Shown piece after piece: positions 8,470-16,800 of a DNA stretch of 64,000 nt (position 1 is its first letter; every line of letters begins with the position of its first letter). The notes beneath the pieces are model-generated. The model made no database searches, was not told the origin of the DNA, and worked only from the letters and a program-made list of their open reading frames with translations. The DNA comes from DASUPK01 sp963843085. GTDB lineage: Bacteria > Actinomycetota > Thermoleophilia > Solirubrobacterales > 70-9. The stretch is taken from the NCBI GenBank assembly GCA_963843085.1, contig CAWJJG010000001.1, positions 124,001 through 188,000 of the forward strand, in the 5' to 3' direction. The position numbers and the translations under genes were made by a program.

Positions 8470-9134
8470 TGAGCTCGCGCCCCGAAGCGCCGCTGGCGCT
8501 CCTCGTATTCGACCAGCGAGGCCTCGAAAGCCTCGCGCGTGAAGTCGGGCCAGAGCTCATCCCGGAAGACGAACTCCGAATAGGCACACTGCCAGAGCAG
8601 GTAGTTCGAGATCCGCTGCTCGCCGCTCGTCCGGATCAGCAGGTCGGGCTCGTGCATCTCGGGCGCATAGAGGTGCTTCTCGAACTCCTCCTCCCCACCA
8701 CCCTCGTACTTGGCAGCCGCATCGAGGATCTCGGCGCGACCGCCGTAGTTGAAGGCAACGAAGAGCGTGATCCGCTCGTTCCCGTTGGTCTTCTGCTCGG
8801 CCCAGTCCATGCGCTCCGTGAGTTCGTCCGAGATCCCCTCGCGCCGCCCGATGAAGCGCATCCGGACGCCCTCCTCGTCGAGCTCCGGGGTCTCGCGGTC
8901 GATGCGCTCGGCGAACATGGCCATCAGGCCGTCGACCTCCTCCTTCGGCCGCGTCCAGTTCTCGGTCGAGAAGGAATAGACCGTGAGCTCCTTGACGCCG
9001 AACTCGGCTGCGTCGCGCAGCCGCGCCTTGACGGCGTCCGCGCCCGCCTGATGTCCCTCGATGACGGGCAGGCCTCGCTGTTGAGCCCAGCGCCCATTCC
9101 CGTCGGTGATGATCGCGACGTAGTCGGCTGGCAT
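8466..9134 (-). CDS. uppS: Isoprenyl transferase (cis-prenyltransferase, UppS family)
   Basis: 222 aa. The catalytic Asp lies in YVAIITDGNGRWAQQRG (D11), followed by the GHQAG substrate motif, YSFSTENW, and the C-terminal RTSGEQRISNYLLWQ and AYSEFVF signatures. The family condenses isopentenyl diphosphates to undecaprenyl (or decaprenyl) diphosphate, the lipid carrier of cell-wall synthesis. The N-terminus is short, with no extension before the catalytic strand. ATGA overlap with cdsA; 127 nt separate it from frr. Confidence 0.93.
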   Translation of the reverse strand: MPADYVAIITDGNGRWAQQRGLPVIEGHQAGADAVKARLRDAAEFGVKELTVYSFSTENWTRPKEEVDGLMAMFAERIDRETPELDEEGVRMRFIGRREGISDELTERMDWAEQKTNGNERITLFVAFNYGGRAEILDAAAKYEGGGEEEFEKHLYAPEMHEPDLLIRTSGEQRISNYLLWQCAYSEFVFRDELWPDFTREAFEASLVEYEERQRRFGARAQ

Positions 9135-9170
9135 GTCAGGTGGCGAGAACCAAGCAGGTCGGGGGACGCA

Positions 9171-9224
9171 GGTCCATCGGCGAAGCGAGCGTACTGGTCA
9201 CGTACGTGAGCGAGGCGATGGACC
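9171..9224. repeat. Bulged inverted repeat in the frr-uppS spacer
   Basis: GGTCCATCG (9171-9179) pairs with CGATGGACC (9216-9224) and, inside, CGTAC (9190-9194) pairs with GTACG (9202-9206); the two helices are separated by purine-rich internal loops. It fills most of the 127-nt gap between two genes that are normally tightly linked. It lacks a U-tract, so it is more likely an mRNA structure or a repetitive palindrome than a terminator. Confidence 0.5.
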
Positions 9225-9261
9225 GGGGACCCCGAGATGCGCCGGTTCGCAGCCGCCTGAG

Positions 9262-9828
9262 CTAGACCTCCATGATCTCCTCTTCCTTGCCCTTCAGGAG
9301 AGAGTCGATCTCGCCGATCGCGCCATCCGTCGCCTTCTGCAGGTCGGTCTCGCCGTGGTGCTCTTCGTCGGAGCCCGCCTCCCCTTCCTTCTTCAGCTCG
9401 CGAAGATCGTGCATGACGTCGCGGCGGATGTTGCGGACGGCCACGCGGCCCTCCTCAGCGACGCCGTGGACGACCTTGACCAGCTCCTTGCGGCGCTCCT
9501 CGGTGAGCTCCGGGATCGAGAGGCGGATCACGTTGCCGTCGTTGGAGGGAGTCAGGCCGAGATCGGACTCCATCACCGCCTTCTCGATCGTGTTGATCGA
9601 GGACTTGTCGTAGGGCGTGACGGTGAGCATCCGTGCGTCCGTCGCGGCCACCTGGGCGAGCTGCTTGAGCGGTGTCTGCGCGCCGTAGTAGTCGATGTCG
9701 AGCCGGTCCAGCAGATGCGGCGAGGCACGGCCGGTGCGGATGGTCCCGAGCTCGCTCCGCGTCGAGTCGACCGACTTCTGCATCCGGTCCTTGGCGTCCG
9801 CCAACAGCTCATCGATCATCTCGCTCAT
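9262..9828 (-). CDS. frr: Ribosome recycling factor
   Basis: 188 aa, the standard length. Shows the RRF pattern of a three-helix bundle with an inserted beta domain: STRSELGTIRTGRASPHLL at the N-terminus, LTVTPYDKSSINTIEKA, then GNVIRLSIPELTEERRKELV. Releases ribosomes from mRNA after termination with EF-G. The start ATG overlaps the pyrH stop by one base. Confidence 0.97.
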   Translation of the reverse strand: MSEMIDELLADAKDRMQKSVDSTRSELGTIRTGRASPHLLDRLDIDYYGAQTPLKQLAQVAATDARMLTVTPYDKSSINTIEKAVMESDLGLTPSNDGNVIRLSIPELTEERRKELVKVVHGVAEEGRVAVRNIRRDVMHDLRELKKEGEAGSDEEHHGETDLQKATDGAIGEIDSLLKGKEEEIMEV

Positions 9829-10583
9829 CAGCTGCGCACTCCCGGAGTTGGCTCCGTAGCGGGCTTTGAGGACACCAGGGTGCCCACCCTCTCTCCGCTG
9901 ACGATCCTATCTATGTTGCGCTCGTCCGCCATGTTGAAGACGTAGATGGGCAGGTCGTTGTCCATGCAGAGCGAGAGGGCGGTCGAGTCCATCACGCGGA
10001 GACCCCGTTCGATCGCCTGGCGGTGGCTGATTTCGGGCAGGAACTCGGCCGCGGGGTCCACTGAGGGATCCGCGGTGTAGACGCCCTCGACCCCGTTCTT
10101 GGCCATCAGGATCGCCTCGGCGTGGATCTCGAGCGCCCGTAGCGCCGCGGCGGTGTCCGTTGTGAAGAACGGGTTGCCCGTACCGGCGGCGAAGATGACG
10201 GCGCGGCCCTTCTCGAGATGCCGGATCGCGCGCCGGCGGATGTAGGGCTCCGCGACCTCGGTGACCGCCATCGCCGAGAGGACGCGGGTGTCGACCCCGA
10301 CCTTCTCCAACGCGTCCTGCAGGGTCAGGGCGTTGAGAACCGTCGCGAGCATGCCCATGTAGTCGGCGGTGGCTCGGTCCATGCCCTCGGCGGCGCCCTC
10401 GAGCCCCCGGTAGATGTTGCCGGCGCCGACGACGATCGCGACGTCGACCTCCTGCGCGCGCACCTCGCGGACCTGGTTGGCGATCCGCTCGATCTGCGCG
10501 GGATCGGTCCCGTACTCGAGGTCGCCCATCAGGGCCTCCCCGGAGAGCTTCAGCAGGATGCGGCTGAACGCGGCCGAGGCCAA
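9828..10583 (-). CDS. pyrH: Uridylate kinase
   Basis: 251 aa amino-acid-kinase fold. Motifs include RILLKLSGEALMG at the N-terminus, IVVGAGNIYRG, MDRATADYMGMLATVLNAL and FAAGTGNPFFTTDTAAALRA. Phosphorylates UMP to UDP. It lies in the conserved tsf-pyrH-frr order, 6 nt downstream of tsf. The C-terminal tail (TLVSSKPATEPTPGVRS) is slightly longer than usual. Confidence 0.97.
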   Translation of the reverse strand: MASAAFSRILLKLSGEALMGDLEYGTDPAQIERIANQVREVRAQEVDVAIVVGAGNIYRGLEGAAEGMDRATADYMGMLATVLNALTLQDALEKVGVDTRVLSAMAVTEVAEPYIRRRAIRHLEKGRAVIFAAGTGNPFFTTDTAAALRALEIHAEAILMAKNGVEGVYTADPSVDPAAEFLPEISHRQAIERGLRVMDSTALSLCMDNDLPIYVFNMADERNIDRIVSGERVGTLVSSKPATEPTPGVRS

Positions 10584-10589
10584 GGCGTC

Positions 10590-11225
10590 CTACTCCTGCC
10601 CCACCTCGAAGCGGGCGAAGCGGGCTATGCGGACGTTCTCGCCGGTCTTGGCGGCGAGCTCGGCACGCAGGTCCTCGATCGTCTTGCCCTCGTACTTCTC
10701 CTCGTTGAAGTGGTTCTGATCGAGCAGGACGAGCTCGGAGGCCCACTTCTTGATCTGCCCGTCGACGATCTTGGCGACGATGTCGTCCGGCTTGCCCTCT
10801 TCCTTCGCCTTCTCCTCGAGAATGCGGCGCTCGTTTGCGACGTCCTCCTCGGGGATGTCGTCGAGGGAGACGTGCAGCGGGTTCATCGCGGCGATGTGGA
10901 CGGCCACGTCGTGCGCGAACTCCTTGAAGTCGTCGTTCAGGGCGACGAAGTCCGTCTCGCACTGGACCTCGACGAGGACCCCGACTCGCTGCTGCTTCCG
11001 CTCTCCGGTCCCGCTCGAGTGGGTGTAGGAGGTGACGACGCCCTCCGCGGTGCCCCGGCCGCTGCGCTTGGCAGCGGACGCCGCGCCCTTCTTGCGGAGG
11101 AGCTCGATGGCCTTCTGCTCATCCCCCTCCGCGTCGCTGAGCGCATTCTTCACGTCGACGATCGGAGCGCCGGTCTTCTCCCGGAGTGCTTTCACCTCGG
11201 CCGCGGATGGCTTGTAGGGCGACAT
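10590..11225 (-). CDS. tsf: Elongation factor Ts (short form)
   Basis: 211 aa. The N-terminal UBA-like domain (VKALREKTGAPIVDVKNAL) and the core starting GVLVEVQCETDFVALNDDF are clear. It exchanges GDP for GTP on EF-Tu. The protein is shorter than the 270-300 residue actinobacterial or E. coli form, with a single reduced core as in Thermus. Shares one base with rpsB (TGATG). Confidence 0.95.
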   Translation of the reverse strand: MSPYKPSAAEVKALREKTGAPIVDVKNALSDAEGDEQKAIELLRKKGAASAAKRSGRGTAEGVVTSYTHSSGTGERKQQRVGVLVEVQCETDFVALNDDFKEFAHDVAVHIAAMNPLHVSLDDIPEEDVANERRILEEKAKEEGKPDDIVAKIVDGQIKKWASELVLLDQNHFNEEKYEGKTIEDLRAELAAKTGENVRIARFARFEVGQE

Positions 11226-12319
11226 CAGGATGACTCACCACCGGTCTGGGTCGGAGCCGGCTCGGAGGCAGGCTCGTCGTCGGTCGGCGGCGGCTGCGGG
11301 ACCTCGATCGCCGCCTCCTTGTTCGCCTCTGCCTGATCGCCTTGGCGGTTGTGGGCCGGCGGGGCGTCCTCGGCCTGCGGCTGCGGGACCTCGTTGGCGG
11401 CCTCCTTCTGGGCCTCCGCCTGCTGCGCGGCGGCCCTCTGATCGGCTTCGGTCTTCTCGGCCTCCCCCTTCGCCTTCTGCTCGGCTTCGGCCCTGGCCTT
11501 CTCCGCAGCTTCGGCCTTCGCCTTCTCCTCGGCCTCCTGCTTCGCCTTCTCCTCCGCCTCGCGGCGCTTCCGCTCTTCCTCCTCGCGCCGCTTCCGCTCC
11601 TCTTCCTCGGCGCGGCGCTTCTCCTCGGCTGCCCGCCACGCGGCGGCGGCGCCCTCGATGGAGGAGCCCAGCGCACCGATGACGAGGTCGCACGAGCGGA
11701 TCGCGTCGTCGTTGCCGGGGATCACATAGCGAACCGGGCGCGGATCGCAATTGGAGTCGACCAGGCCGATGATCGGAATCTCGAGGCGCTCGGCCTCGCG
11801 CAGCGCGATCTCCTCGGTCTTCAGGTCGATCATGATCACGGCGTCCGGAATGCGCTGCATGTCCGCGACCCCGCCGAGGTTGTACTCGAGCTTGCGGAGC
11901 TCGGCCTCCATCGACATCCGCTCCTTGGTGGGCAGCAGATCGAGGCGGCCGCTCTCCTTGAGCTCGCGCAGCTCATGCAGCCGCTGGATTCGCTTGCGGA
12001 TCGTGTGGAAGTTGGTGAGCAGGCCGCCGAGCCAGCGACGGTTGACGTACGGCATGCCGCACTTCTCCGCCCACTCCTCGACCGAGTCCCGGGCCTGCTT
12101 CTTCGTCCCGACGAAGAGGATGACTCCGCCCTTCGCGGCGACCTCGGTCACGAACTCGGTCGCCTGCTTGAGCAGCTCCTCCGTCTGGAGGAGGTCGATG
12201 ATGTGAATCCCTTCCCGCTCCCCATAGATGAAGCGGCGCATGCGCGGGTTCCAGCGCCGGGTCTGGTGACCGAAGTGAACTCCGGCCTCCAGCAGCTCTC
12301 TGATGCCTACCTCGGCCAT
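11225..12319 (-). CDS. rpsB: 30S ribosomal protein S2 with long charged C-terminal extension
   Basis: 364 aa, against about 230-260 for most S2 proteins. Residues 1-230 are canonical S2 (IRELLEAGVHFGHQTRRWNP, RWLGGLLTNF, IGLVDSNCDPRPVRYVIPGN). From about 231 to 320 the chain is a highly charged, almost uninterrupted helix-forming region of E, K, R and A (AAWRAAEEKRRAEEEE onward), then a Pro/Gln/Glu-rich tail. AGGAAG precedes the ATG. First gene of the rpsB-tsf-pyrH-frr-uppS-cdsA operon. Confidence 0.95.
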   Translation of the reverse strand: MAEVGIRELLEAGVHFGHQTRRWNPRMRRFIYGEREGIHIIDLLQTEELLKQATEFVTEVAAKGGVILFVGTKKQARDSVEEWAEKCGMPYVNRRWLGGLLTNFHTIRKRIQRLHELRELKESGRLDLLPTKERMSMEAELRKLEYNLGGVADMQRIPDAVIMIDLKTEEIALREAERLEIPIIGLVDSNCDPRPVRYVIPGNDDAIRSCDLVIGALGSSIEGAAAAWRAAEEKRRAEEEERKRREEEERKRREAEEKAKQEAEEKAKAEAAEKARAEAEQKAKGEAEKTEADQRAAAQQAEAQKEAANEVPQPQAEDAPPAHNRQGDQAEANKEAAIEVPQPPPTDDEPASEPAPTQTGGESS

Positions 12320-12348
12320 CTGATCTTCCTATCGCTTGAAGTTGTGAT

Positions 12349-12378
12349 CCGGGGGTCTGGCTTCAGCCTGACCCCCGG
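12349..12378 (-). promoter_or_regulatory. Hairpin in the rpsB leader
   Basis: CCGGGGGTC (12349-12357) pairs with GACCCCCGG (12370-12378), with GGC/GCC stacked inside and a TTCA loop. It sits 29 nt upstream of the rpsB ATG, inside a leader of about 140 nt counted from the likely -10. S2 leader autoregulation is known in other bacteria, so a similar role is possible but inferred. Confidence 0.5.
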
Positions 12379-12468
12379 CCGTCTTATCCCGTCGTGGCCG
12401 CGGGAACCCGGGCGTGCCCGGGCAGCGTCCCGTGCCTCTCGGCGGGGGTTGGGTGCAAAGTCCGCGGG

Positions 12469-12474
12469 ATTGTA
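12469..12474 (-). promoter_or_regulatory. rpsB: Probable -10 element (TACAAT) for the rpsB operon
   Basis: On the minus strand TACAAT fits the actinobacterial TANNNT -10 closely and lies about 150 nt upstream of rpsB. No good -35 is seen at 16-18 bp, so the assignment is tentative. Confidence 0.35.
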
Positions 12475-12498
12475 GGCGGTGAGCGGCAAATCGCCGGT

Positions 12499-12539
12499 CC
12501 GGGCGAGTTGCTTCCGCCCAGTGAAACGAACTCGCCCGG
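12499..12539 (-). terminator. Candidate terminator hairpin after the rluD-like gene
   Basis: CCGGGCGAGTT (12499-12509) pairs perfectly with AACTCGCCCGG (12529-12539), leaving a 19-nt loop. It begins 9 nt after the rluD-like stop. The loop is long and the 3' side is not U-rich, so it may stabilise the 3' end rather than terminate. Confidence 0.5.
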
Positions 12540-12547
12540 CGGGCGTC

Positions 12548-13216
12548 TTACCGAGCGCGCTCCAGCGCCGCCGCCAGGTCCGGCGGGAGATCGGACGTGA
12601 ACTCCACCCTCTCCCCGGTGCGGGGGTGCGTGAATCCCAGCCGCGACGCGTGCAGGAACTGTCGCTGGAGCCCGTGCCGCCCGCGCGCTCCGTACTCCGG
12701 GTCCCCGACCACCGGATGCCTGATCGCGGCGAAGTGAATGCGGATCTGGTGCGTCCGGCCGGTCTCCAGGCGAGCGTGAACGAGCGTGTCGACCGGCAGG
12801 GTCTCGACCACCTCGAAGTGAGTTCGAGCCTCTCTCGATCTTGCCCCTTTCACCGCCCGTTTTGTGCGCTGTCGGCGATCGCGTCCAAGAGGCGCGTCGA
12901 TGGTCCCCGTGCGGCTCCCCAGCTGACCCTCGACCAAAGCGGTGTACTCGCGGAGGACCTCACGGGCCTTCACCATCCGCGCCAGCTCCCTGTGCGACTC
13001 GTCGTTGCGGGCGACCACCATCAGCCCCGAGGTGTCCTTGTCGAGCCGGTGGACGATCCCGGGCCTCTCGCCCTCTCCACCGCCGGCGACGTCCTGGAGC
13101 AGCTCGACGAGGGTCTCACCGCGATGGGAGGGCGCGGCGTGGACGACCAGCCCTGCCGGCTTTTCGATCACGGCGAGGTCATCGTCCAGGTGGACGATCA
13201 GCCGCTCTGCCGCCAT
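12548..13216 (-). CDS. RluA/RluD-family pseudouridine synthase lacking an S4 domain
   Basis: 222 aa. The catalytic motif HRLDKDTSGLMVVARN is present, with LETGRTHQIRIHFAAI and HPVVGDPEYG, all RluA/C/D hallmarks; the Asp of HRLD is the nucleophile. It isomerises uridines in large-subunit rRNA in well-studied members. The usual N-terminal S4 RNA-binding domain is missing: the protein begins directly at the catalytic domain (VHLDDDLAVIEKPAG), so the target is uncertain. Starts with a 1-nt overlap (TGATG) with lspA, as in the common lspA-rluD pair. Confidence 0.88.
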   Translation of the reverse strand: MAAERLIVHLDDDLAVIEKPAGLVVHAAPSHRGETLVELLQDVAGGGEGERPGIVHRLDKDTSGLMVVARNDESHRELARMVKAREVLREYTALVEGQLGSRTGTIDAPLGRDRRQRTKRAVKGARSREARTHFEVVETLPVDTLVHARLETGRTHQIRIHFAAIRHPVVGDPEYGARGRHGLQRQFLHASRLGFTHPRTGERVEFTSDLPPDLAAALERAR

Positions 13217-13671
13217 CAGCTCCGCGAGCGCTCGACGTCGAGCAGGAGCAGGAGCACCCCCACCACGATCGCCACGTCCGCCAGGTTGAAGGTCGGCCAG
13301 AGCGGCAGGTCGATGAAGTCGGTGACGGCGCCGTCGCGCACACGGTCGGCCAGATTGCCGAGTGCCCCTCCAATCAGCAGCGCCGCCGGGACCCAGACGA
13401 GCCAGCCGCTCCGCGAACGCGAGGCGAGATAGACCAGGAACCCGAGGAGGACGACGATCGTCGCCCCGATGAACACGGCCGAGATATCACCGCCGATGCC
13501 GAACGCCACCCCCTCGTTCCGTACGTTCTCGATGGCGAGGAAGGGCAGAACCTCGACACGATCGCCCCGCGAGACCAGTGAGGTAGCCAGTGCCTTGGTT
13601 CCCTGATCGAGGGCGACGACCAGCCCACACGCCGCGAGGGCGGGCACCAGCAACTCGAGCCACTTCCTCAA
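13216..13671 (-). CDS. lspA: Signal peptidase II (prolipoprotein signal peptidase)
   Basis: 151 aa, four membrane helices. The conserved catalytic regions are both visible: IENVRNEGVAFG, GALGNLADRVRDGAVTDFI and FNLADVAIVVG, with the two Asp residues in NLADR and NLAD. It cleaves signal peptides of lipoproteins such as the one encoded at 31832. The start is a TTG that overlaps the yggT stop as TTGA; the same reading frame is open upstream, but those residues are antisense-like Arg/Pro-rich sequence over yggT. Confidence 0.93.
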   Translation of the reverse strand: MRKWLELLVPALAACGLVVALDQGTKALATSLVSRGDRVEVLPFLAIENVRNEGVAFGIGGDISAVFIGATIVVLLGFLVYLASRSRSGWLVWVPAALLIGGALGNLADRVRDGAVTDFIDLPLWPTFNLADVAIVVGVLLLLLDVERSRS

Positions 13672-13973
13672 CCGTGGATCAGCGATACGACCACGCGCCC
13701 GACGATGATCAGGATGAGGATCGCGAGGATCGGGCTGATGTCGATCGCCATGCCGCCTCCTCCGAGCGGCGGGATCACGCGCCGGAAGAGATTCAGATAC
13801 GGATCCACCACCTGGTGGACGAAGTCGACGGTCGCTCGCAGCCACGGGTAGTAGGGCATCCGGGGGATCCACGAGAGCAGGACCCTGATGAAGATCAGGA
13901 TGAAGTAGACGAGGAAGACCGCCCCGACGTAGTCGGCGACATCCACGCGGGTGATCGCGAGCAGAGGGCTCAC
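13668..13973 (-). CDS. YggT-family small membrane protein
   Basis: 101 aa with two hydrophobic segments (about 14-35 and 75-98) around the family signature PWLRATVDFVHQVVDPYLNL. Function is unsettled; the gene is regularly found between sepF and lspA or near proC, and has been tied to division or osmotic responses. Overlaps both proC and lspA by 4 nt or less. Confidence 0.85.
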   Translation of the reverse strand: MSPLLAITRVDVADYVGAVFLVYFILIFIRVLLSWIPRMPYYPWLRATVDFVHQVVDPYLNLFRRVIPPLGGGGMAIDISPILAILILIIVGRVVVSLIHG

Positions 13974-14749
13974 CTGCGGACTCGCTCCAGCGAGGCGACG
14001 ACGGCCGCATTGAGCGTCTCCTGGAACTTTCGCTCCTCGAGGGCGTTGAGCCCCGCCTCGGTCATCCCGCCAGGCGATGCGACGGCCCGCTTCAGAGCGC
14101 CGGGCTCCTGGAGGTCGAGCAGCCCGCCCGTCGCCGTCATTGACCGCGCCACCATGCGCAGCGCCTGATCCTCGGTCAGGCCCTCGCGGACACCGGCCGC
14201 GACGAGTACCTCCGCCATCAGCGCCAGGTATCCAGGCGAGCAGCCCATGATCGCCGTGGCCGCGTCGATCAGACCCTCCTCGATCTCGATCACGTCTCCG
14301 AGCAGGGTGAGCAGGCCGCCCATCCGCTCGCGCTCCGCCGGCCCGACCCTCTCGCCGTAGACGACGCAGAGCACGGCCTGACGGAGCTGCGCGCCGAGAT
14401 TCGGCATCACGCGGACCAGGTCGATTCCCGGGAGGGCCTCGTGCAGGGCGTCGAGCGTCGTCCCCGCGAGAATCGAGAGAACCGGGGTCCCCGCCTGGAC
14501 GAGATCGGGAGCCACCTCGTCGAGGACATTGGGCTTGACGGCCAGCACGACGAGATCCGACCCATCCGCGACTGCGACGTTGCCCGTCATCGCCTCGCCA
14601 CCGACCTCCTGGGCCAGGGCCTCGGCCTTCGCCGGGTCCGCATCGGCGAACAGCATCGCCTCCGGCGCGCCCGGCTCCTCCGCCGCTGCGGCCCAGCCGC
14701 GGGCGAGCCCAGCGGCCATGTTCCCCGCGCCGATGAATCCGACTCTCAT
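13970..14749 (-). CDS. proC: Pyrroline-5-carboxylate reductase
   Basis: 259 aa. The Rossmann motif VGFIGAGNMAAGLARG opens the protein, VVLAVKPNVLDEV and VRVMPNLGAQLRQAV follow, and the C-terminal signature ATGGLLDLQEPGALKRAVAS is typical. Makes proline from pyrroline-5-carboxylate with NAD(P)H. In this gene order (yggS-sepF-proC-yggT) proC is a frequent partner. Confidence 0.93.
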   Translation of the reverse strand: MRVGFIGAGNMAAGLARGWAAAAEEPGAPEAMLFADADPAKAEALAQEVGGEAMTGNVAVADGSDLVVLAVKPNVLDEVAPDLVQAGTPVLSILAGTTLDALHEALPGIDLVRVMPNLGAQLRQAVLCVVYGERVGPAERERMGGLLTLLGDVIEIEEGLIDAATAIMGCSPGYLALMAEVLVAAGVREGLTEDQALRMVARSMTATGGLLDLQEPGALKRAVASPGGMTEAGLNALEERKFQETLNAAVVASLERVRR

Positions 14750-14785
14750 GGTCAGGACTCTATTCGGCGCCCACCGCCCGGCCGC

Positions 14786-15469
14786 TCAGCGCTTCTTCTT
14801 GCAGCCCCTCTTCGCCGCTCGCGCCGCGCGTTTGTGGCGCTTCTTCTTCCTGCACCCCGTCCCGGACGAACCCGGTGGTTCCGAGGCGGCGTCGGCCGGC
14901 GGCGTGTACTCCACGTCCGCGTTCAGGAGCAGCTCCCTATCGGCCGGGGATGATCCGGTCGGCTTTGCGCTCCCGCCAGGCGGCAGCGCCGGGCTGAAGT
15001 AGTCCCAGGCCGAGCCCGCAACCGCCGAATGCCCGGCAACCCCCTGGCCGGCAGGCACGTCGACCGCGATCAGGTCGCCCGCCTGGATCGGCAGGCCGGC
15101 GGTGAAGGTGTTCGCGCCGGAGAGCACGACGTTGCCCGCGCTCGAGCCCTCCTCGAGGTATGGCCCCGGGGAGGTCGGCCGCAGGACGTGGAGGGTGTAC
15201 GCGCCGATGCCCAGGGTCGTGATCCGCCAGCGGACGATCCTGCCGGTGACCGGGGATGTCACGTGCGCGCCCGCCTCGCCCAGTGAGGTGTTCGCGACCG
15301 TGATCGGGACGGAGCCGAAGTTGAGCGCAGAGCCGCCGCCGGCGTTGCCGCCGCCGGGGGCCCCGAGCAGGATCGTGTCGGCGCGGGCGGCCGGCGCCGT
15401 CCCGAGCCAGATGAGGGCGATCAACCCCAGGCACAGGCGGAAAACAGAAACTAGCCGTGCTTGGGGCAT
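14786..15469 (-). CDS. Secreted protein with basic C-terminal tail, unknown function
   Basis: 227 aa from the ATG at 15469 (an in-frame TTG at 15481 would add four residues). A signal peptide ends near TAPAARA, then a Gly-rich start and a beta-rich domain (VTSPVTGRIVRWRITTLGIG, YTLHVLRPT, LIAVDVPAGQ). The C-terminus is GCRKKKRHKRAARAAKRGCK followed by KKR, with two Cys that could form a disulfide. Sits between sepF and proC, a place where relatives have only division genes. Confidence 0.7.
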   Translation of the reverse strand: MPQARLVSVFRLCLGLIALIWLGTAPAARADTILLGAPGGGNAGGGSALNFGSVPITVANTSLGEAGAHVTSPVTGRIVRWRITTLGIGAYTLHVLRPTSPGPYLEEGSSAGNVVLSGANTFTAGLPIQAGDLIAVDVPAGQGVAGHSAVAGSAWDYFSPALPPGGSAKPTGSSPADRELLLNADVEYTPPADAASEPPGSSGTGCRKKKRHKRAARAAKRGCKKKR

Positions 15470-15518
15470 CAGGAACGGCAACCTATGCGGGCTCGCAGGA
15501 CCTCAGCAACCGTAGAAA

Positions 15519-16112
15519 CTACGACTGGTTGAAGAAGCCGCCCTCGAGCAGGCGGGCCTTCTCCTCGGCGGAGACCTCGACATTCTCGGGCGTCAGCAGG
15601 AAGATCCCCTGGGAGATCCTCTGCATCCCCCCGCCGAGGGCGTAGGTCATGCCGGAGGAGAAGTCGATCAGACGCTTGGAGAGCTCGCGGTCCGTCGACT
15701 GGAGGTTGATGATCACCGGCTTCGAGCGCTTGAACTCGTCGGCGACCTGCTGGGCGTCGTTGAAGCTGCGCGGGGTGACGACGTGCATCGAGGCGACGCT
15801 TCCGCCGTTTCCGGCGGGAGCGCGGCGACGGCCCCGGCGCGGCTGGGGCTCCTCGGACGTGTCGTCAACGGAGCGGATGCGGCTGCGGCCCGGCGCGGGC
15901 TCGTCCTCGCCGAAGATGTCGTCGATGTCGTCCTCGCGGCCGCGGCCGCGGCGGGAGGGCGCGCTGCGAACAGGCTCGCGGGGCGCGACGCTCGGGTCGA
16001 GCGCCATCTCGCTCCCCGTATCGCCCTCGTCGTACTCGCCCTCCTCGATGTAGTCACCCTCGACGAGTCCGAAGTACTCGAGCGCACGTCTCCATGTGTC
16101 CCTGATCGCCAT
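15519..16112 (-). CDS. sepF: Cell division protein SepF
   Basis: 197 aa. An N-terminal membrane-binding helix (MAIRDTWRRALEYFGL), an acidic/Arg-rich linker (20-105), then the SepF core: VVTPRSFNDAQQVADEFK, VIINLQSTDRELSKRLIDF, GLTYALGG-like FSSGMTYALGGGMQRI, and FLLTPENVEV. SepF tethers FtsZ to the membrane in actinobacteria and other Gram-positives that lack FtsA. Encoded directly downstream of yggS. Confidence 0.95.
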   Translation of the reverse strand: MAIRDTWRRALEYFGLVEGDYIEEGEYDEGDTGSEMALDPSVAPREPVRSAPSRRGRGREDDIDDIFGEDEPAPGRSRIRSVDDTSEEPQPRRGRRRAPAGNGGSVASMHVVTPRSFNDAQQVADEFKRSKPVIINLQSTDRELSKRLIDFSSGMTYALGGGMQRISQGIFLLTPENVEVSAEEKARLLEGGFFNQS

Positions 16113-16165
16113 CTCGGCTCAGATTCGGCTTCACCGACGTTATTCCTCCAGTCGGTGTTCACCGA

Positions 16166-16798
16166 TTATGCCCAAAGAACGGACCCCAGGCGCACGATGG
16201 TCGCCCCCTCCTCGACTGCGACCGGCCAATCTTGGCTCGTTCCCATCGAGAGACGCCCCAGGCCACGCTCCCCGCCCAGCTCGGCGAGGCGCCTGAAGTA
16301 GGGCCGTGAGGCCTCCGGAGCCTCGGTGAACGGCGGCATCGTCATCAGCCCGGAGACCCGCACGGGGCAGCGCTCGATGAAGGCATCGAGCTCATCGGGC
16401 GGGATCCCGCCCTTCTCCGTCTCGCCGGAGAGGTTCACCTCGACCAGGACCTCCGTGTCCGGGCCTCCGTGGCGCCCCAATTGCTCCAGCGCGGACTCGG
16501 AGGCGACCGAATGGATCAGCCGGACGAGCGGCAGGATCCTCTTCACCTTGCGGCTCTGCAGGTTGCCGATGAAGTCCCAGGTGAAGCGTTCCCCCCAGCG
16601 CTCGCGCTTGGCCTCCAGGTCCTGAAGCCGGTTCTCACCGACCAGCTCGACTCCGGCATCGGCCAGGGCTCCCATGTCCTCGGTGCGGATGTACTTCGCC
16701 GCGGCGAGGATCTCGACGTCGGGGCCCGCCCGCTCACGGATCCGGGTCAGGTTGCTGCGAACCCGCTCGGCATTCAGGTTTGTGACGGGCTCGACCAT
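16166..16798 (-). CDS. YggS/PROSC-family pyridoxal-phosphate homeostasis protein
   Basis: 210 aa alanine-racemase-like barrel. The PLP lysine is in ILAAAKYIRTEDM; other motifs are GENRLQDLEAK, WDFIGNLQSRKVKRI and LSMGTSQDWPVAVEEGATI. It binds PLP and buffers B6 and amino-acid pools without known catalysis. The usual VSK/VTK motif reads AAK here. ATG 16798 lies two bases after the pgeF stop; the longer open frame upstream is a shadow of pgeF. Confidence 0.9.
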   Translation of the reverse strand: MVEPVTNLNAERVRSNLTRIRERAGPDVEILAAAKYIRTEDMGALADAGVELVGENRLQDLEAKRERWGERFTWDFIGNLQSRKVKRILPLVRLIHSVASESALEQLGRHGGPDTEVLVEVNLSGETEKGGIPPDELDAFIERCPVRVSGLMTMPPFTEAPEASRPYFRRLAELGGERGLGRLSMGTSQDWPVAVEEGATIVRLGSVLWA

Positions 16799-16800
16799 CG

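Noticed and set aside
11342..12475. A long Leu/Gly/Arg-rich frame antisense to rpsB
   Set aside because: Its repetitive Leu-Arg composition mirrors the Lys/Glu-rich extension of S2.
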